Numbered from the stretch's first letter, positions 1 through 8,298 are shown. The stretch is DNA of 64,000 nt from Flavobacterium sp. MC2016-06 (GCF_009711165.2 NZ_WMID02000019.1:1-64000), one strand, 5' to 3'. Program-made: numbers and translations. Notes: generated by a model from the letters alone, not told the origin.

Positions 1-38
1 AGATTTTAGATTTTAGATTTTAGATTTTAGATTTTAGA
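1..38. repeat. 7-bp tandem repeat at window edge
   Basis: About five head-to-tail copies of AGATTTT run from the first base of the window, so the array may continue outside it. No gene overlaps it. It is a simple-sequence microsatellite, and the number of copies could vary between strains. Confidence 0.85.
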
Positions 39-41
39 GTT

Positions 42-97
42 TAATTATACCATAAAAAAATCCTTTCAAATGAAAGGATTTTTTTATGGTATAATTT
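42..97. terminator. Bidirectional terminator with 24-bp perfect stem
   Basis: Bases 43-66 and 73-96 are exact reverse complements. The outer part is A-rich or T-rich and the core is TCCTTT/AAAGGA, with the loop at 67-72. It follows the 3' end of the minus-strand lipoprotein gene and can end transcription from either side because both flanks give U-runs. Confidence 0.85.
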
Positions 98-126
98 AGT
101 CTGTAAACTGTGATTGTAAAATGCAT

Positions 127-606
127 TTACTCAACTTTACAATCTACTCTTGTGAGAACGTTTTTCTGATCATATTTTAATTTTGCTTTATCTTTGAAGG
201 TTACTTTATTATTTGAATCGATTACATCCCCAAAACCTTCAATAAAAGTATTTTCTCTTTGAAGAAAGGCAACTTCTCTAACCGATGAAACTCCTTCAGA
301 CATGAAAGTATAATCTGCAATAAGTGTATCACCTTTTATATTACCAATAATAGTTCCTTCGTTTTTATCTTTTCCGTACAAAGCATAGCTCAATTTTCCA
401 TTTACTTCCTGCTGTGAGTTTACATTAAAACTAAGCTCGATAGTGCTATTATTTGCTGTAGCCAGAAAGCATTGATCTCCAGAAGGTTCAACTATTTCTG
501 CTTTTTTTGGTGGCTTTGGAGTAATTTCTACTGGCTGAGCAGTTTCTTTTTTACATGAAGTAAAAATAACCAAAACAATTATCGTTAGTGCGAATACTTT
601 TTTCAT
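127..606 (-). CDS. Putative lipoprotein of unknown function
   Basis: This encodes 159 residues. The N-terminus is a type II signal peptide: MKK, a hydrophobic stretch, then the lipobox FTSC at residues 15-18. After the Cys comes a Lys/Pro-rich linker (about residues 19-42) and a small, probably beta-rich domain with no motif I recognise. It is probably an envelope lipoprotein; the charged KK right after the Cys does not tell which membrane. It is flanked by strong hairpin terminators on both sides, so it is probably transcribed alone. Confidence 0.75.
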   Translation of the reverse strand: MKKVFALTIIVLVIFTSCKKETAQPVEITPKPPKKAEIVEPSGDQCFLATANNSTIELSFNVNSQQEVNGKLSYALYGKDKNEGTIIGNIKGDTLIADYTFMSEGVSSVREVAFLQRENTFIEGFGDVIDSNNKVTFKDKAKLKYDQKNVLTRVDCKVE

Positions 607-653
607 AATTCTTTATTTTATGTTTTAGAATTATAAATTTAGATTAAATCAAA

Positions 654-686
654 AAAAAATCCATTCTTACAAAGAATGGATTTTTT
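654..686 (-). terminator. Intrinsic terminator after the PLP enzyme gene
   Basis: TCCATTCTT at 660-668 pairs with AAGAATGGA at 672-680 around a 3-nt loop. The stem is flanked by A6 (654-659) and T6 (681-686), so it works in either direction. On the minus strand it lies just past the stop codon at 725. Confidence 0.85.
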
Positions 687-724
687 ATATAATTCCCATA
701 TATAAGGAATCTATTTTTTAGAAA

Positions 725-1987
725 TTAAGCGTCTAAATCAACTTTAGTTCTGCTTGCAATTTCTTTATAAGTACCGTTTTCTAATTTCTCACGAATAGCT
801 TCAAAAGCTACTAATGTTTCATCAATATCAGATAAAGTATGAGAAGTTGTTGGAATCATTCTCAACAAAATAATTCCTTTTGGAATTACTGGATAAATTA
901 CGATAGACAAGAAAATACCGTAGTTTTCTCTTAAATCATTCACCATAACCATTGCTTCTGGTACACTTCCTTCTAAATAAACTGGAGTTACACAAGTATT
1001 TGTATCACCAATATTAAAGTTTCTAGAACGTAGTCCTGATTGTAATGCATTTACATTTTCCCAAAGTTTGTCTTTCAATTCTGGGTGATTACGCAACAAT
1101 TCTAAACGTTTCAAAGAACCAATTGTTTGAATCATTGGTAATGCTTTTGCAAACATTTGAGAACGTAAGTTGTATTTTAAATAATCGATAATATCTTTAT
1201 CTGCAGCAATAAATGCTCCAATATTTGCCATAGATTTTGCAAAAGTAGAGAAGTAAACATCAATACCATCTTGAACTCCTTGCTCCTCACCTGCTCCAGC
1301 TCCTGTTTTACCAAGAGTACCAAAACCGTGTGCATCGTCTACTAATAATCTAAAATTATATTTTTCTTTAAGCGCAACGATTTCTTTTAGTTTTCCTTGC
1401 TGCCCGCGCATACCAAAAACACCTTCGGTAATAAATAGGATTCCACCACCTGTTTCAAGTGCCATTTTTGTAGCACGCTGCAGGTTTTTCTCCATACTTT
1501 CAAGGTCATTGTGTTTGTAAGTAAAACGTTTACCCATGTGCAAACGAACACCATCTATAATACAAGCGTGAGAATCTACATCGTAAACAATAATATCATT
1601 TTTTGTTACTAAAGCATCAATACAAGACACCATTCCTTGGTATCCAAAATTTAATAAATAAGCCGACTCTTTCATTACAAAAGCAGCCAATTCATTTTCT
1701 AATTGTTCATGATATTTTGTATGGCCTGACATCATACGTGCTCCCATTGGGTAAGCTGCACCAAATTGAGTTGCTGCGTCTATGTCTGCCTGACGTACTT
1801 CTGGGTGATTTGCTAAACCTAAATAGTCATTCAAACTCCAGTTCAAAATATTTTTTCCACCAAATTGCATTCTTGGACCAAGTTCTCCTTCTAATTTAGG
1901 GAACACAAAATAACCCTCAGCTTGTGAAGCCCATTTTCCTAATGGTCCTTTATTGTTCTGAATTCTTTCGAATAAATCTTTTACCAT
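725..1987 (-). CDS. Alpha-oxoamine synthase family PLP enzyme (KBL/BioF/SPT/CFAT-like)
   Basis: This is a 420-residue fold-type I PLP enzyme of the family that condenses an amino acid with an acyl thioester. Visible family features are NDYLGLANHPEV near the N-terminus, the PLP-binding segment LLVDDAHGFGTLG, and the Schiff-base lysine context STFAKSMANIG. Members include glycine C-acetyltransferase, 8-amino-7-oxononanoate synthase, serine palmitoyltransferase and the cysteate acyltransferase that starts sulfonolipid (capnine) synthesis in flavobacteria. Sequence alone does not separate these, but no biotin or threonine-catabolism gene is nearby, so a sphingolipid or sulfonolipid role is plausible. 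I chose the ATG at 1987: a TATTTTTG promoter element lies at 2027-2034, which makes the longer start at 2029 unlikely. Confidence 0.85.
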   Translation of the reverse strand: MVKDLFERIQNNKGPLGKWASQAEGYFVFPKLEGELGPRMQFGGKNILNWSLNDYLGLANHPEVRQADIDAATQFGAAYPMGARMMSGHTKYHEQLENELAAFVMKESAYLLNFGYQGMVSCIDALVTKNDIIVYDVDSHACIIDGVRLHMGKRFTYKHNDLESMEKNLQRATKMALETGGGILFITEGVFGMRGQQGKLKEIVALKEKYNFRLLVDDAHGFGTLGKTGAGAGEEQGVQDGIDVYFSTFAKSMANIGAFIAADKDIIDYLKYNLRSQMFAKALPMIQTIGSLKRLELLRNHPELKDKLWENVNALQSGLRSRNFNIGDTNTCVTPVYLEGSVPEAMVMVNDLRENYGIFLSIVIYPVIPKGIILLRMIPTTSHTLSDIDETLVAFEAIREKLENGTYKEIASRTKVDLDA

Positions 1988-2026
1988 AAATATATTTTGA
2001 AGTAATAATTTTATTTTAACAGGGAG

Positions 2027-2034
2027 CAAAAATA
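2027..2034 (-). promoter_or_regulatory. -7 promoter element of the PLP enzyme gene
   Basis: On the minus strand this reads TATTTTTG, an exact match to the Bacteroidota TAnnTTTG element. It is 39 bp upstream of the ATG at 1987, and it covers the alternative start at 2029. Confidence 0.5.
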
Positions 2035-2179
2035 ATGATTATTATTCTAAAATAGGCTGAGCCATTTATTTTTATTAAAAAATATAGCAAATACTAATCT
2101 TCCCAAAGAATTAAAGTCTTAAAATTATAATTATTTAACATTATTTAAATTACAAAAAAGCCCCAAAACAAATCAAAAT

Positions 2180-2193
2180 ATGACTTTTATCAT
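2180..2193 (+). promoter_or_regulatory. Candidate CRP/FNR-family (DNR-like) box upstream of nirK
   Basis: The sequence ATGACTTTTATCAT keeps the TGAC-N4-ATCA core of FNR/DNR boxes (consensus TTGAT-N4-ATCAA), with mismatches only at the outer bases. It lies just upstream of the Rrf2-type palindrome at 2197-2216. Such a pair would allow oxygen-dependent or NO-dependent activation plus NO-relieved repression. The evidence is motif shape only. Confidence 0.35.
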
Positions 2194-2196
2194 AAT

Positions 2197-2216
2197 AAAA
2201 GATAAAACTGTCTTTT
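2197..2216 (+). promoter_or_regulatory. Putative NsrR-like operator, nirK copy
   Basis: The site AAAAGATAAAACTGTCTTTT is nearly identical to sites at 7214-7233 (before ric) and 8322-8341 (before the Rrf2 gene). Read in gene direction, all three fit AAAAGATAAAnnTGTCTTTT. The outer AAAAGA/TCTTTT halves are inverted repeats, which suits a dimeric Rrf2 repressor. A TAATTTTA element follows immediately, so bound repressor would block the promoter. Confidence 0.65.
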
Positions 2217-2260
2217 AATTTTACTTCAGATTTAAAACTAAAGTAAACCTAATTTTTATT

Positions 2261-3709
2261 ATGAAAAAAGAAAAGAAAATAGCAATAACAATGAAAGCGT
2301 TTTTGTGTTCAATTCTTACAGTATTCCTTTTAGCATCTTGTAAAAAAGGAGAAGAATCATCAAATTATTCTGAAATTAAAACTGAAGGAACAATGGATGC
2401 TGAGCTCACAGCGCCGCCAATGGTTCCAAAACCTATAGGCAATAGAGGCGCGATGAAACTGAAAGTAAATATGGAAATTAAGGAGCAGGAAGGCACAATG
2501 ACAGATGGTGTAAAATACACTTATTGGACATTTGGAGGTTCTGTTCCGGGAAGTTTTATTAGAACGCGTGTTGGCGATGAAGTTGAATTTCACTTAAAAA
2601 ACCATCCTGATAATAAACTGCCTCATAATATCGATCTCCACGCCGTTACTGGTCCAGGCGGTGGCGCAACATCCTCATTAGTTGCTCCTGGTCATGAAAA
2701 AGTATTCAACTTTAAAGTAATAAATCCTGGATTGTATGTGTACCATTGTGCAACTGCTCCTGTTGGAATGCATATTGCAAACGGTATGTACGGCTTGATT
2801 TTGGTTGAACCTGCTGGAGGCCTTCCGCCTGTAGACAGAGAATATTACGTGATGCAGGGTGATTTTTACACTCAAGGTGAATATGGAGCAAAAGGTCTAC
2901 AGCCTTTTGACATGAATAAAGCCATTAAAGAAACTCCTGATTATGTAGTTTTTAACGGAAAAGTAGGCTCATTGACAAACGGAAATGAACTTACGGCTAA
3001 AGTTGGTGAAACGGTGCGTTTGTTTGTTGGAAATGGAGGCCCAAACTTGGTTTCTTCTTTTCATGTGATTGGAGAAATATTTGATAATGTTCATGTAGAA
3101 GGCGGCGCTTTAGTCAATAAAAATGTTCAAACTACTTTAATACCAGCAGGCGGATCATCAATAGTAGATTTTAAAGTAGAAACTCCGGGAAATTTTATTA
3201 TTGTTGATCATTCTATTTTTAGAGCTTTTAATAAAGGTGCCTTGGGAATTTTAAAAGTTGAAGGTGCAGAAAATAAAAGCATTTACTCTGGAACTATTCA
3301 AGAAGGAATTTATTTACCCGAAGGAGGAACAATTCAGAAAATGCCCAATAACACGACAGCCAAAGAAGTAACTCCAAACAGAACTTTTGCAGAAAAAATA
3401 AAAATAGGAAAACAAACTTTTGGCACAACTTGTTTCGCTTGTCATCAATCTGAAGGTCAAGGAATACCAAATGCGTTTCCTCCACTTGCAAAATCAGATT
3501 ATCTAAATGCCGATACAAATCGAGCGATTAAAACGATTCTTCATGGTTTAAGCGGCGAAATAACGGTAAATGGCAAAAAATTCAACAATATCATGCCAAG
3601 TCAGAATTTATCTGATGACGAAATTGCAAATGTTATGACGTATATCTATAGCAGCTGGGGAAACAACAAAACGGAAGTTACGCCTCAAATGGTTAAAGCT
3701 CAAAGATAA
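2261..3709 (+). CDS. nirK: Copper nitrite reductase (AniA-like) with C-terminal cytochrome c
   Basis: This reduces nitrite to NO in the periplasm or at the cell surface. The 482 residues start with a lipoprotein signal (lipobox LASC, Cys27). Two cupredoxin domains follow (about 60-335). Type 1 copper ligands are H122, C163, H171 and M176. Type 2 ligands are H127, H162 and H317, and the catalytic D125 and H268 are kept. The segment FHVIGEIFD resembles Neisseria AniA more than Alcaligenes NirK. A fused cytochrome c domain (about 375-470) has CFACH at 391-395 and a likely axial M445, so it carries its own electron-entry heme. The gene heads an operon with a NirV-like and a SCO-like gene, and an azurin gene is close by. 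An alternative start is Met11. Confidence 0.93.
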   Translation: MKKEKKIAITMKAFLCSILTVFLLASCKKGEESSNYSEIKTEGTMDAELTAPPMVPKPIGNRGAMKLKVNMEIKEQEGTMTDGVKYTYWTFGGSVPGSFIRTRVGDEVEFHLKNHPDNKLPHNIDLHAVTGPGGGATSSLVAPGHEKVFNFKVINPGLYVYHCATAPVGMHIANGMYGLILVEPAGGLPPVDREYYVMQGDFYTQGEYGAKGLQPFDMNKAIKETPDYVVFNGKVGSLTNGNELTAKVGETVRLFVGNGGPNLVSSFHVIGEIFDNVHVEGGALVNKNVQTTLIPAGGSSIVDFKVETPGNFIIVDHSIFRAFNKGALGILKVEGAENKSIYSGTIQEGIYLPEGGTIQKMPNNTTAKEVTPNRTFAEKIKIGKQTFGTTCFACHQSEGQGIPNAFPPLAKSDYLNADTNRAIKTILHGLSGEITVNGKKFNNIMPSQNLSDDEIANVMTYIYSSWGNNKTEVTPQMVKAQR

Positions 3710-3728
3710 AAATAACGCTATTTTAAAC

Positions 3729-4499
3729 ATGCAAAAAAGCATTTTCATTCTTATCTGTTTCATAACTCCTATCTGTTTTATGAAAGCGCAAGAAACTAAA
3801 ATGGTTCCGATAAAAGAGGGCTCGTTTGTCCCTCTTTACGGAGCTGTATCAAAAAAACCAGTTCTTGTGAAAGCTTTCTATATAGACGTTTATCCTGTTA
3901 CCAATAGTGAATATTTAAACTTTGTTAGAAAAAATCCAAGCTTTAGTAAGTCTAAAATAAAAAGGATTTTTGCTGATGAAAGCTATCTCTTTTATTGGAA
4001 AAATGATTATGATTTTGGAACTAATAATCTAAAATCTCCTGTAACAAATGTTTCTTGGTTTGCGGCTAAAAAATATTGCGAATGTCAAGGTAAACGCCTG
4101 CCAACTATGGATGAATGGGAATATACGGCTATGGCCGATGAAAAACGTATTGATGCCAGAACTAAACCTGAGTTTAATAAATATATCTTGTCTTGGTATG
4201 AAAAATCAAAAACATACGAAAACACAATTGGACAAAATTTTAAAAACTACTGGGGCGTTTATGATATGCACGGTTTGGTCTGGGAATGGACGCTGGATTT
4301 TAACAGCCTTTTTTTGTCTGGAGAATCTAGAAAAGACAAAAGCAATGATAAAAATCTGTTTTGCGGCGCGGCATCTGTAAATGCGGCCGATTTAATGGAT
4401 TATGCTGCTTTTATGCGTTACGCCTTTAGAGGAAGTTTAAAAGCGCAGTATTCAACGCGTAATTTAGGTTTTAGATGCGCCAGTACTACAAAACAATAA
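3729..4499 (+). CDS. nirV: NirV-like protein with FGE-sulfatase (SUMF1) domain
   Basis: This 256-residue exported protein has a signal peptide (about 1-20) followed by a formylglycine-generating-enzyme-type domain. Family landmarks are FYIDVYPVTNSEYLNFV, the PVTNVSW segment, GKRLPTMDEWEYTA, VYDMHGLVWEWTLD and the terminal LGFRCA. Proteins of this fold next to nirK are called NirV. Their role is not settled; maturation or folding of the reductase has been proposed. It begins 19 bp after nirK and is followed 17 bp later by a SCO gene, so the three are surely cotranscribed. The symbol is given by context and domain. Confidence 0.8.
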   Translation: MQKSIFILICFITPICFMKAQETKMVPIKEGSFVPLYGAVSKKPVLVKAFYIDVYPVTNSEYLNFVRKNPSFSKSKIKRIFADESYLFYWKNDYDFGTNNLKSPVTNVSWFAAKKYCECQGKRLPTMDEWEYTAMADEKRIDARTKPEFNKYILSWYEKSKTYENTIGQNFKNYWGVYDMHGLVWEWTLDFNSLFLSGESRKDKSNDKNLFCGAASVNAADLMDYAAFMRYAFRGSLKAQYSTRNLGFRCASTTKQ

Positions 4500-4516
4500 T
4501 CTTAAAATGATTTTTA

Positions 4517-5119
4517 ATGAAAAAAATAATAACAGCAATCTTAATACTTTCACTTGGCTTTTACGGCTGTAAAGATGCAAAAGAAAGTGCTGAAACAATC
4601 TCTAAAGAAAAGAAAATTAGTGATTTGTCTATATACAATCTACCATCTGAATGGGCCAATCAAGACGGAAAAAACATTGAGCTAAAAGACTTAAAAGGAA
4701 ATGTCCTTGTGATGGTAATGATTTACACCACTTGTAAAGCTGCATGCCCAAGATTGGTTGCAGATATGAGAGATATTGAATCTAAACTGAATGAAAACAG
4801 CAAAAAAAATGTAAAACTTATTTTAATAAGTATTGATCCTGAAACTGATACTCCGAAGAAATTAAAAGCTTTTTCTATTGCTAATAAAATGGAAAATGAT
4901 CCTTGGATTTTTTTAAGATCAACAGAAGAAAACACTCGGGAATTTGCCGCTGTGCTAGCCGTAAATTATAAAAAAATATCTCCAATGGATTTTTCGCATT
5001 CTAATATTATAAGCATTTTTAATCCTGAAGGTGAATTAATATACCAACAAGAAGGTTTAGGCGTTAATAATAATGATACTGTAAATAGAATAAACCTAGA
5101 AGCAGAAAAAATCAAATAG
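4517..5119 (+). CDS. SCO1/SenC/PrrC family copper chaperone lipoprotein
   Basis: This 200-residue thioredoxin-fold protein probably delivers copper in the periplasm. The signal peptide ends in a lipobox-like FYGC (Cys18). The copper-binding pair is C73-x3-C77 (TTCKAACP) and the third ligand is H161 in MDFSHSN, so all three ligands are present. The operon position after nirK suggests loading of the NirK copper sites; SCO proteins more often serve cytochrome oxidase CuA, but no oxidase gene is in the window. Confidence 0.88.
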   Translation: MKKIITAILILSLGFYGCKDAKESAETISKEKKISDLSIYNLPSEWANQDGKNIELKDLKGNVLVMVMIYTTCKAACPRLVADMRDIESKLNENSKKNVKLILISIDPETDTPKKLKAFSIANKMENDPWIFLRSTEENTREFAAVLAVNYKKISPMDFSHSNIISIFNPEGELIYQQEGLGVNNNDTVNRINLEAEKIK

Positions 5120-5154
5120 ATTAATTTTTAATTCGGCAGAAACAAGGGAAGATT

Positions 5155-6375
5155 TTAATTAATTGACTCTTGTTTTTTTGTTTTAATTACTGACATCAAA
5201 ATCAACAGTAATCCTGCTGCAATAAAAATACTAGTACCAAAAATACTTTCATAATACTTAGAAAATATTCCTTTATTAAAGTATAAAAAACCGCCTTGCA
5301 GAAACAATAATACTTCGGTCATTAAATACCCTAAAAAGAAAAAAATTATCCCCAAACGAAGCCAATAAGATTGATTTGAAAGCAATTTATTTTGAATTAA
5401 AATTCCAAACAGAAATCCAGTGATGATTCCGAGCGTTGTTAAATGAATAAATCCGATGATAAAATTTCTAATTTGATGTGAAGCCTCGGCAAGATTAGGA
5501 AACAATACCAATAATTGGAAAGTTACTTTCAAAAATAAAGAACTTAAAGCCAAACCATAAGCCATTTTTACTGTTAGATTTAAATTTTCTTTAAATGAGT
5601 AAATTTGAGGTTTAAGCATTTTATAAAAAGAAACAAAAGCTGTCATTTGCAAGATAACTCCAATGCAATTAATCCATTTTAAAAAAGCATTAGAAATATA
5701 CCAGCTTACAGGAAATGCAAAAGTCAAAAAAATGGATACAATTAATAAATAAAGAAATCTGTTGAAGTACTTTTTATCAAAAGGTTTTTTAAATTGTTTT
5801 AAAAACAAAGCTAAAACGGCTATTATAAACCAGCCATTAAATTGGAAATGTAAAAAAAACTGAATCGCAATTTGATAAAAAGCACTATGTTTTCCCTGTA
5901 TGCTTAGCGCCGGCCCTAAACACCAAACTCCAAATGTGGAAAAAAACATAAACAAAACTGCTGTCAGTAAAAGTTTTTGACTGCTTTTTTCTTTAGAACA
6001 ATCTTTCCAAACCAGCCAGCAAAAAATATAGCTTACTAAAATATGAAGTGTCGAGAATATTATAGAGAATAAAGCATATCCTTGAATCGGGAAAGCAATC
6101 ATCATACCGATCACAGAAAATTCTGAAACCCAAAATAATTGATTATAAATTGGCTTCTTCCTCTTTTCTTTTGGGATAAAAAAATGAACAATTAAAACGT
6201 AAATAATCAAATATACCCAGCCTAACATTGCAACGTGCGAGTGTGCATGAAGCAAGAAATTGTAGTTTATACTATTTAAAGGAAATAAATATAAAAACCG
6301 CAATAACAGTCCCATCAGCGAAGCTATTAAGAAATTAAAAATACAGCATATAATCCAGGTTTTTTGAGAATTCAT
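5155..6375 (-). CDS. Multipass membrane protein with conserved-type histidines, in nitrite/NO locus
   Basis: This 406-residue protein is almost entirely transmembrane, with about 11-12 helices. Histidines sit inside several helices: LLHAHSHVAMLGWV in the second, FFLHFQFNGW near the middle, and FIHLTTLG late. Histidines placed this way recall heme-ligating proteins such as the heme-copper oxidase subunit I or NnrS families, but I cannot match it firmly to either. It is convergent with the nirK operon, and ric lies 97 bp upstream on the same strand. A role in NO handling or heme/copper-linked respiration is inference. Confidence 0.6.
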   Translation of the reverse strand: MNSQKTWIICCIFNFLIASLMGLLLRFLYLFPLNSINYNFLLHAHSHVAMLGWVYLIIYVLIVHFFIPKEKRKKPIYNQLFWVSEFSVIGMMIAFPIQGYALFSIIFSTLHILVSYIFCWLVWKDCSKEKSSQKLLLTAVLFMFFSTFGVWCLGPALSIQGKHSAFYQIAIQFFLHFQFNGWFIIAVLALFLKQFKKPFDKKYFNRFLYLLIVSIFLTFAFPVSWYISNAFLKWINCIGVILQMTAFVSFYKMLKPQIYSFKENLNLTVKMAYGLALSSLFLKVTFQLLVLFPNLAEASHQIRNFIIGFIHLTTLGIITGFLFGILIQNKLLSNQSYWLRLGIIFFFLGYLMTEVLLFLQGGFLYFNKGIFSKYYESIFGTSIFIAAGLLLILMSVIKTKKQESIN

Positions 6376-6402
6376 TTTAAATTCAATTCAATATTTATCA
6401 AA

Positions 6403-6456
6403 ATAAAAACACACCAATTTCATCTTTTTATATAAAATGAAATCAGTGCGTTTCTT
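6403..6456 (-). terminator. Imperfect hairpin between ric and the membrane-protein gene
   Basis: AAACACACCAATTTCAT and ATGAAATCAGTGCGTTT can pair with three mismatches around an AT-rich loop. It lies just past the ric stop codon and could attenuate read-through to the downstream membrane-protein gene. The stem is imperfect, so confidence is low. Confidence 0.4.
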
Positions 6457-6472
6457 CTACAGTAAATAATAC

Positions 6473-7195
6473 TTAGGCAAACTCTTTTTCTAAAATTTCG
6501 GCTTTAGGAAACAAAATATTATTCTCTAAGTGAATATGTTTATGTAAATCTTCTTCAAATTCTTTCAGCATCGCAAATGTTACTTTGTATGTTGTACAGC
6601 CATCATCTGGTGCGGTATAATTATTAGTTAATGCTGCTATTTGTCTAAAACGATCTCCTTCGGCAGTATGTTCATCTTTCATCATTGCTATTGGGTTTGC
6701 TACTGTTCCAAAAGAGGGCTGTGACAAAACTTCGGCGGCATCTTTTGCATTTGCCATTCTTTTAATAAAAGGAAATAAAATAAGCTCTTCTTTTTTCATG
6801 TGTTGAGCCAATTCTCCAGCGCAATCGGTAAACAATTCATTAATCTTAAACAATTCTTGATGATTTGCGCCATGCACTCTGCAAAGTTTATCTAGAAACT
6901 GCACCAAAACAATTGTTTTCTCTTCTACATAACGATGATGTGTTTTTTCGATATAATCAACTAATAAATCCAGAGGCCAAGAATTAAAATCGATTGTGTT
7001 CGTGTTTTCTAACTGCAAAACTTCATTAATCTTCTCAATCAGAACCTCAGAATCTACATTTTGCCTGTCGCATACTTCTTCAATAGTTCTATTACCCTTG
7101 CAGCAAAAATCTATATCATATTTTTTAAATACAGCTGCTGTTCTAAAATCTTCGGCAACAAATGCCCCAATTGTTTTGTTTTTTAAATTTTCCAT
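6473..7195 (-). CDS. ric: Iron-sulfur cluster repair di-iron protein (Ric/ScdA/DnrN)
   Basis: This repairs Fe-S clusters damaged by NO or oxidants. The 240 residues show the ScdA_N domain with the paired cysteines C31-C32 in IDFCCKGNRTIEEVC. A hemerythrin-like four-helix domain (about 80-235) follows with many His/Glu iron ligands, for example KTHHRYVEEK, HMKKEE and the C-terminal HKHIHLEN. Length is normal for the family. Its own promoter region carries the shared palindrome at 7214-7233, which fits NO-induced expression under the Rrf2 regulator encoded two genes upstream. Confidence 0.93.
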   Translation of the reverse strand: MENLKNKTIGAFVAEDFRTAAVFKKYDIDFCCKGNRTIEEVCDRQNVDSEVLIEKINEVLQLENTNTIDFNSWPLDLLVDYIEKTHHRYVEEKTIVLVQFLDKLCRVHGANHQELFKINELFTDCAGELAQHMKKEELILFPFIKRMANAKDAAEVLSQPSFGTVANPIAMMKDEHTAEGDRFRQIAALTNNYTAPDDGCTTYKVTFAMLKEFEEDLHKHIHLENNILFPKAEILEKEFA

Positions 7196-7213
7196 TTTTT
7201 TATATTTTTAAAT

Positions 7214-7233
7214 AAAAGACAATTTTATCTTTT
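7214..7233 (-). promoter_or_regulatory. Putative NsrR-like operator, ric copy
   Basis: The plus strand reads AAAAGACAATTTTATCTTTT; in ric direction it is AAAAGATAAAATTGTCTTTT. The inverted halves extend outward to AATAAAAGA and TCTTTTATT at 7211-7236. It lies 18 bp upstream of the ric ATG and matches the nirK and Rrf2-gene sites at all positions except the central two and one flank base. Confidence 0.65.
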
Positions 7234-7244
7234 ATTGATTTATT

Positions 7245-7277
7245 AAAAAACTCTAATTCTAAAAATAAGAATTAGAG
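7245..7277 (-). terminator. Terminator after the azurin gene
   Basis: CTCTAATTCT (7251-7260) pairs perfectly with AGAATTAGAG (7268-7277). On the minus strand the stem is followed by a run of T (7250-7245). It separates the rrf2-azurin transcript from ric, which therefore needs its own promoter. Confidence 0.8.
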
Positions 7278-7284
7278 CTATTTT

Positions 7285-7803
7285 TTATTCTACAATTAAA
7301 ACACCTTTCATCATAGCAACATGCCCCGGAAAAGTACATAAGAAATTGTAAGTTCCTTTTTTATCAATAGTAAATTCAATCGTATCTTCTTCTCCACCGC
7401 CCAACAATTTGGTATGAGCAACGATTGAAGCTTTTTCAGATGCAGGAATATAATCTGTATCTTTTGCTGCGCTTGCTTTTGTAGCAAAAGCGGCTTCATC
7501 TGTACCTTCTTGCAAAATTACCAAGTTATGTCCCATTGCCTCTTTTGGAATTTTCCCAACATGCTTTAATGTTAAAGTAATTGGTTTTCCTGCTTCGGCT
7601 CTTAGTTCACTAACATTAAACTGCATTTGATCATTTCCTTCAACAACCAAAATATTACTAACTGCTTCTGCCTGATTTCCTTCGCCAGTGCTTGTTTCAT
7701 TTATCTCTGTATCTTCTGCTGGTGTTACTTCTTTTTTACCACATGAAGTAATTGTTAAAAAACCCATCAATAATAAGCTTAAAACCCTAACCTTTTTATT
7801 CAT
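7285..7803 (-). CDS. Azurin-like blue copper lipoprotein
   Basis: This is a 172-residue cupredoxin. The signal peptide ends in the lipobox TITSC (Cys21), then comes an acidic/Thr-rich linker and an azurin domain (about 50-172). The type 1 copper ligands are H92 (MGHN), C156, H161 and M165, with the azurin spacing C-x4-H-x3-M. It is a likely periplasmic electron donor to NirK. It lies 21 bp downstream of the Rrf2 regulator gene and is probably cotranscribed with it, which would place it under the same control. Confidence 0.92.
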   Translation of the reverse strand: MNKKVRVLSLLLMGFLTITSCGKKEVTPAEDTEINETSTGEGNQAEAVSNILVVEGNDQMQFNVSELRAEAGKPITLTLKHVGKIPKEAMGHNLVILQEGTDEAAFATKASAAKDTDYIPASEKASIVAHTKLLGGGEEDTIEFTIDKKGTYNFLCTFPGHVAMMKGVLIVE

Positions 7804-7824
7804 CTTATTGTATTTTATTATTAA

Positions 7825-8274
7825 TTATTTATTTTCATTTAAAGCTTTTAGAAAAAAATCACCCGATTTTACACCTGTTGCTAACTCTTCTAATGTTGTT
7901 CCGGTTAACATTATTAAAAGCAGTTCTCGAATTTGTTTAAATTGATCATGAACCGGACAAGGATGATCTTCTGAACATTCTTTTAATCCGATGCCGCAAC
8001 CTTTGTATATCGCATCTCCATCTATTGCATCAACAATTTGTATTAATTTTACAGCCTTCATTTTCTCTGCAGAAACTTCAAAACCGCCACCAACACCTTT
8101 TGCAGAATCAATAATATTATTTTTAGTGAGAATCTGCATTATCTTGCCTGTAAAAGGTTCTGGAGAATCAATTTCTTTTGCTACATCTTTTATTCCAACT
8201 CTTACACCATTTGATGATTTGGTCGCAATAAAAATTGACGCACGTATCCCGTACTCACAAGCTTTTGAAAACAT
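7825..8274 (-). CDS. nsrR: Rrf2-family NsrR-like transcriptional regulator
   Basis: The 149-residue protein has an N-terminal winged helix (residues 1-70, with the Rrf2-type GVGGGFEVS wing). Three cysteines follow at C93, C100 and C106 (spacing C-x6-C-x5-C), close to the cluster-binding cysteines of NsrR and IscR. NsrR senses NO through its Fe-S cluster and releases its promoters. Context (nirK, ric, azurin) and the shared operator at nirK, ric and its own promoter support an NO-sensing role. The symbol rests on that context; an IscR-like or other Rrf2 function is not excluded. Confidence 0.85.
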   Translation of the reverse strand: MFSKACEYGIRASIFIATKSSNGVRVGIKDVAKEIDSPEPFTGKIMQILTKNNIIDSAKGVGGGFEVSAEKMKAVKLIQIVDAIDGDAIYKGCGIGLKECSEDHPCPVHDQFKQIRELLLIMLTGTTLEELATGVKSGDFFLKALNENK

Positions 8275-8298
8275 AGATAGATCTGATTAAATTCAACA

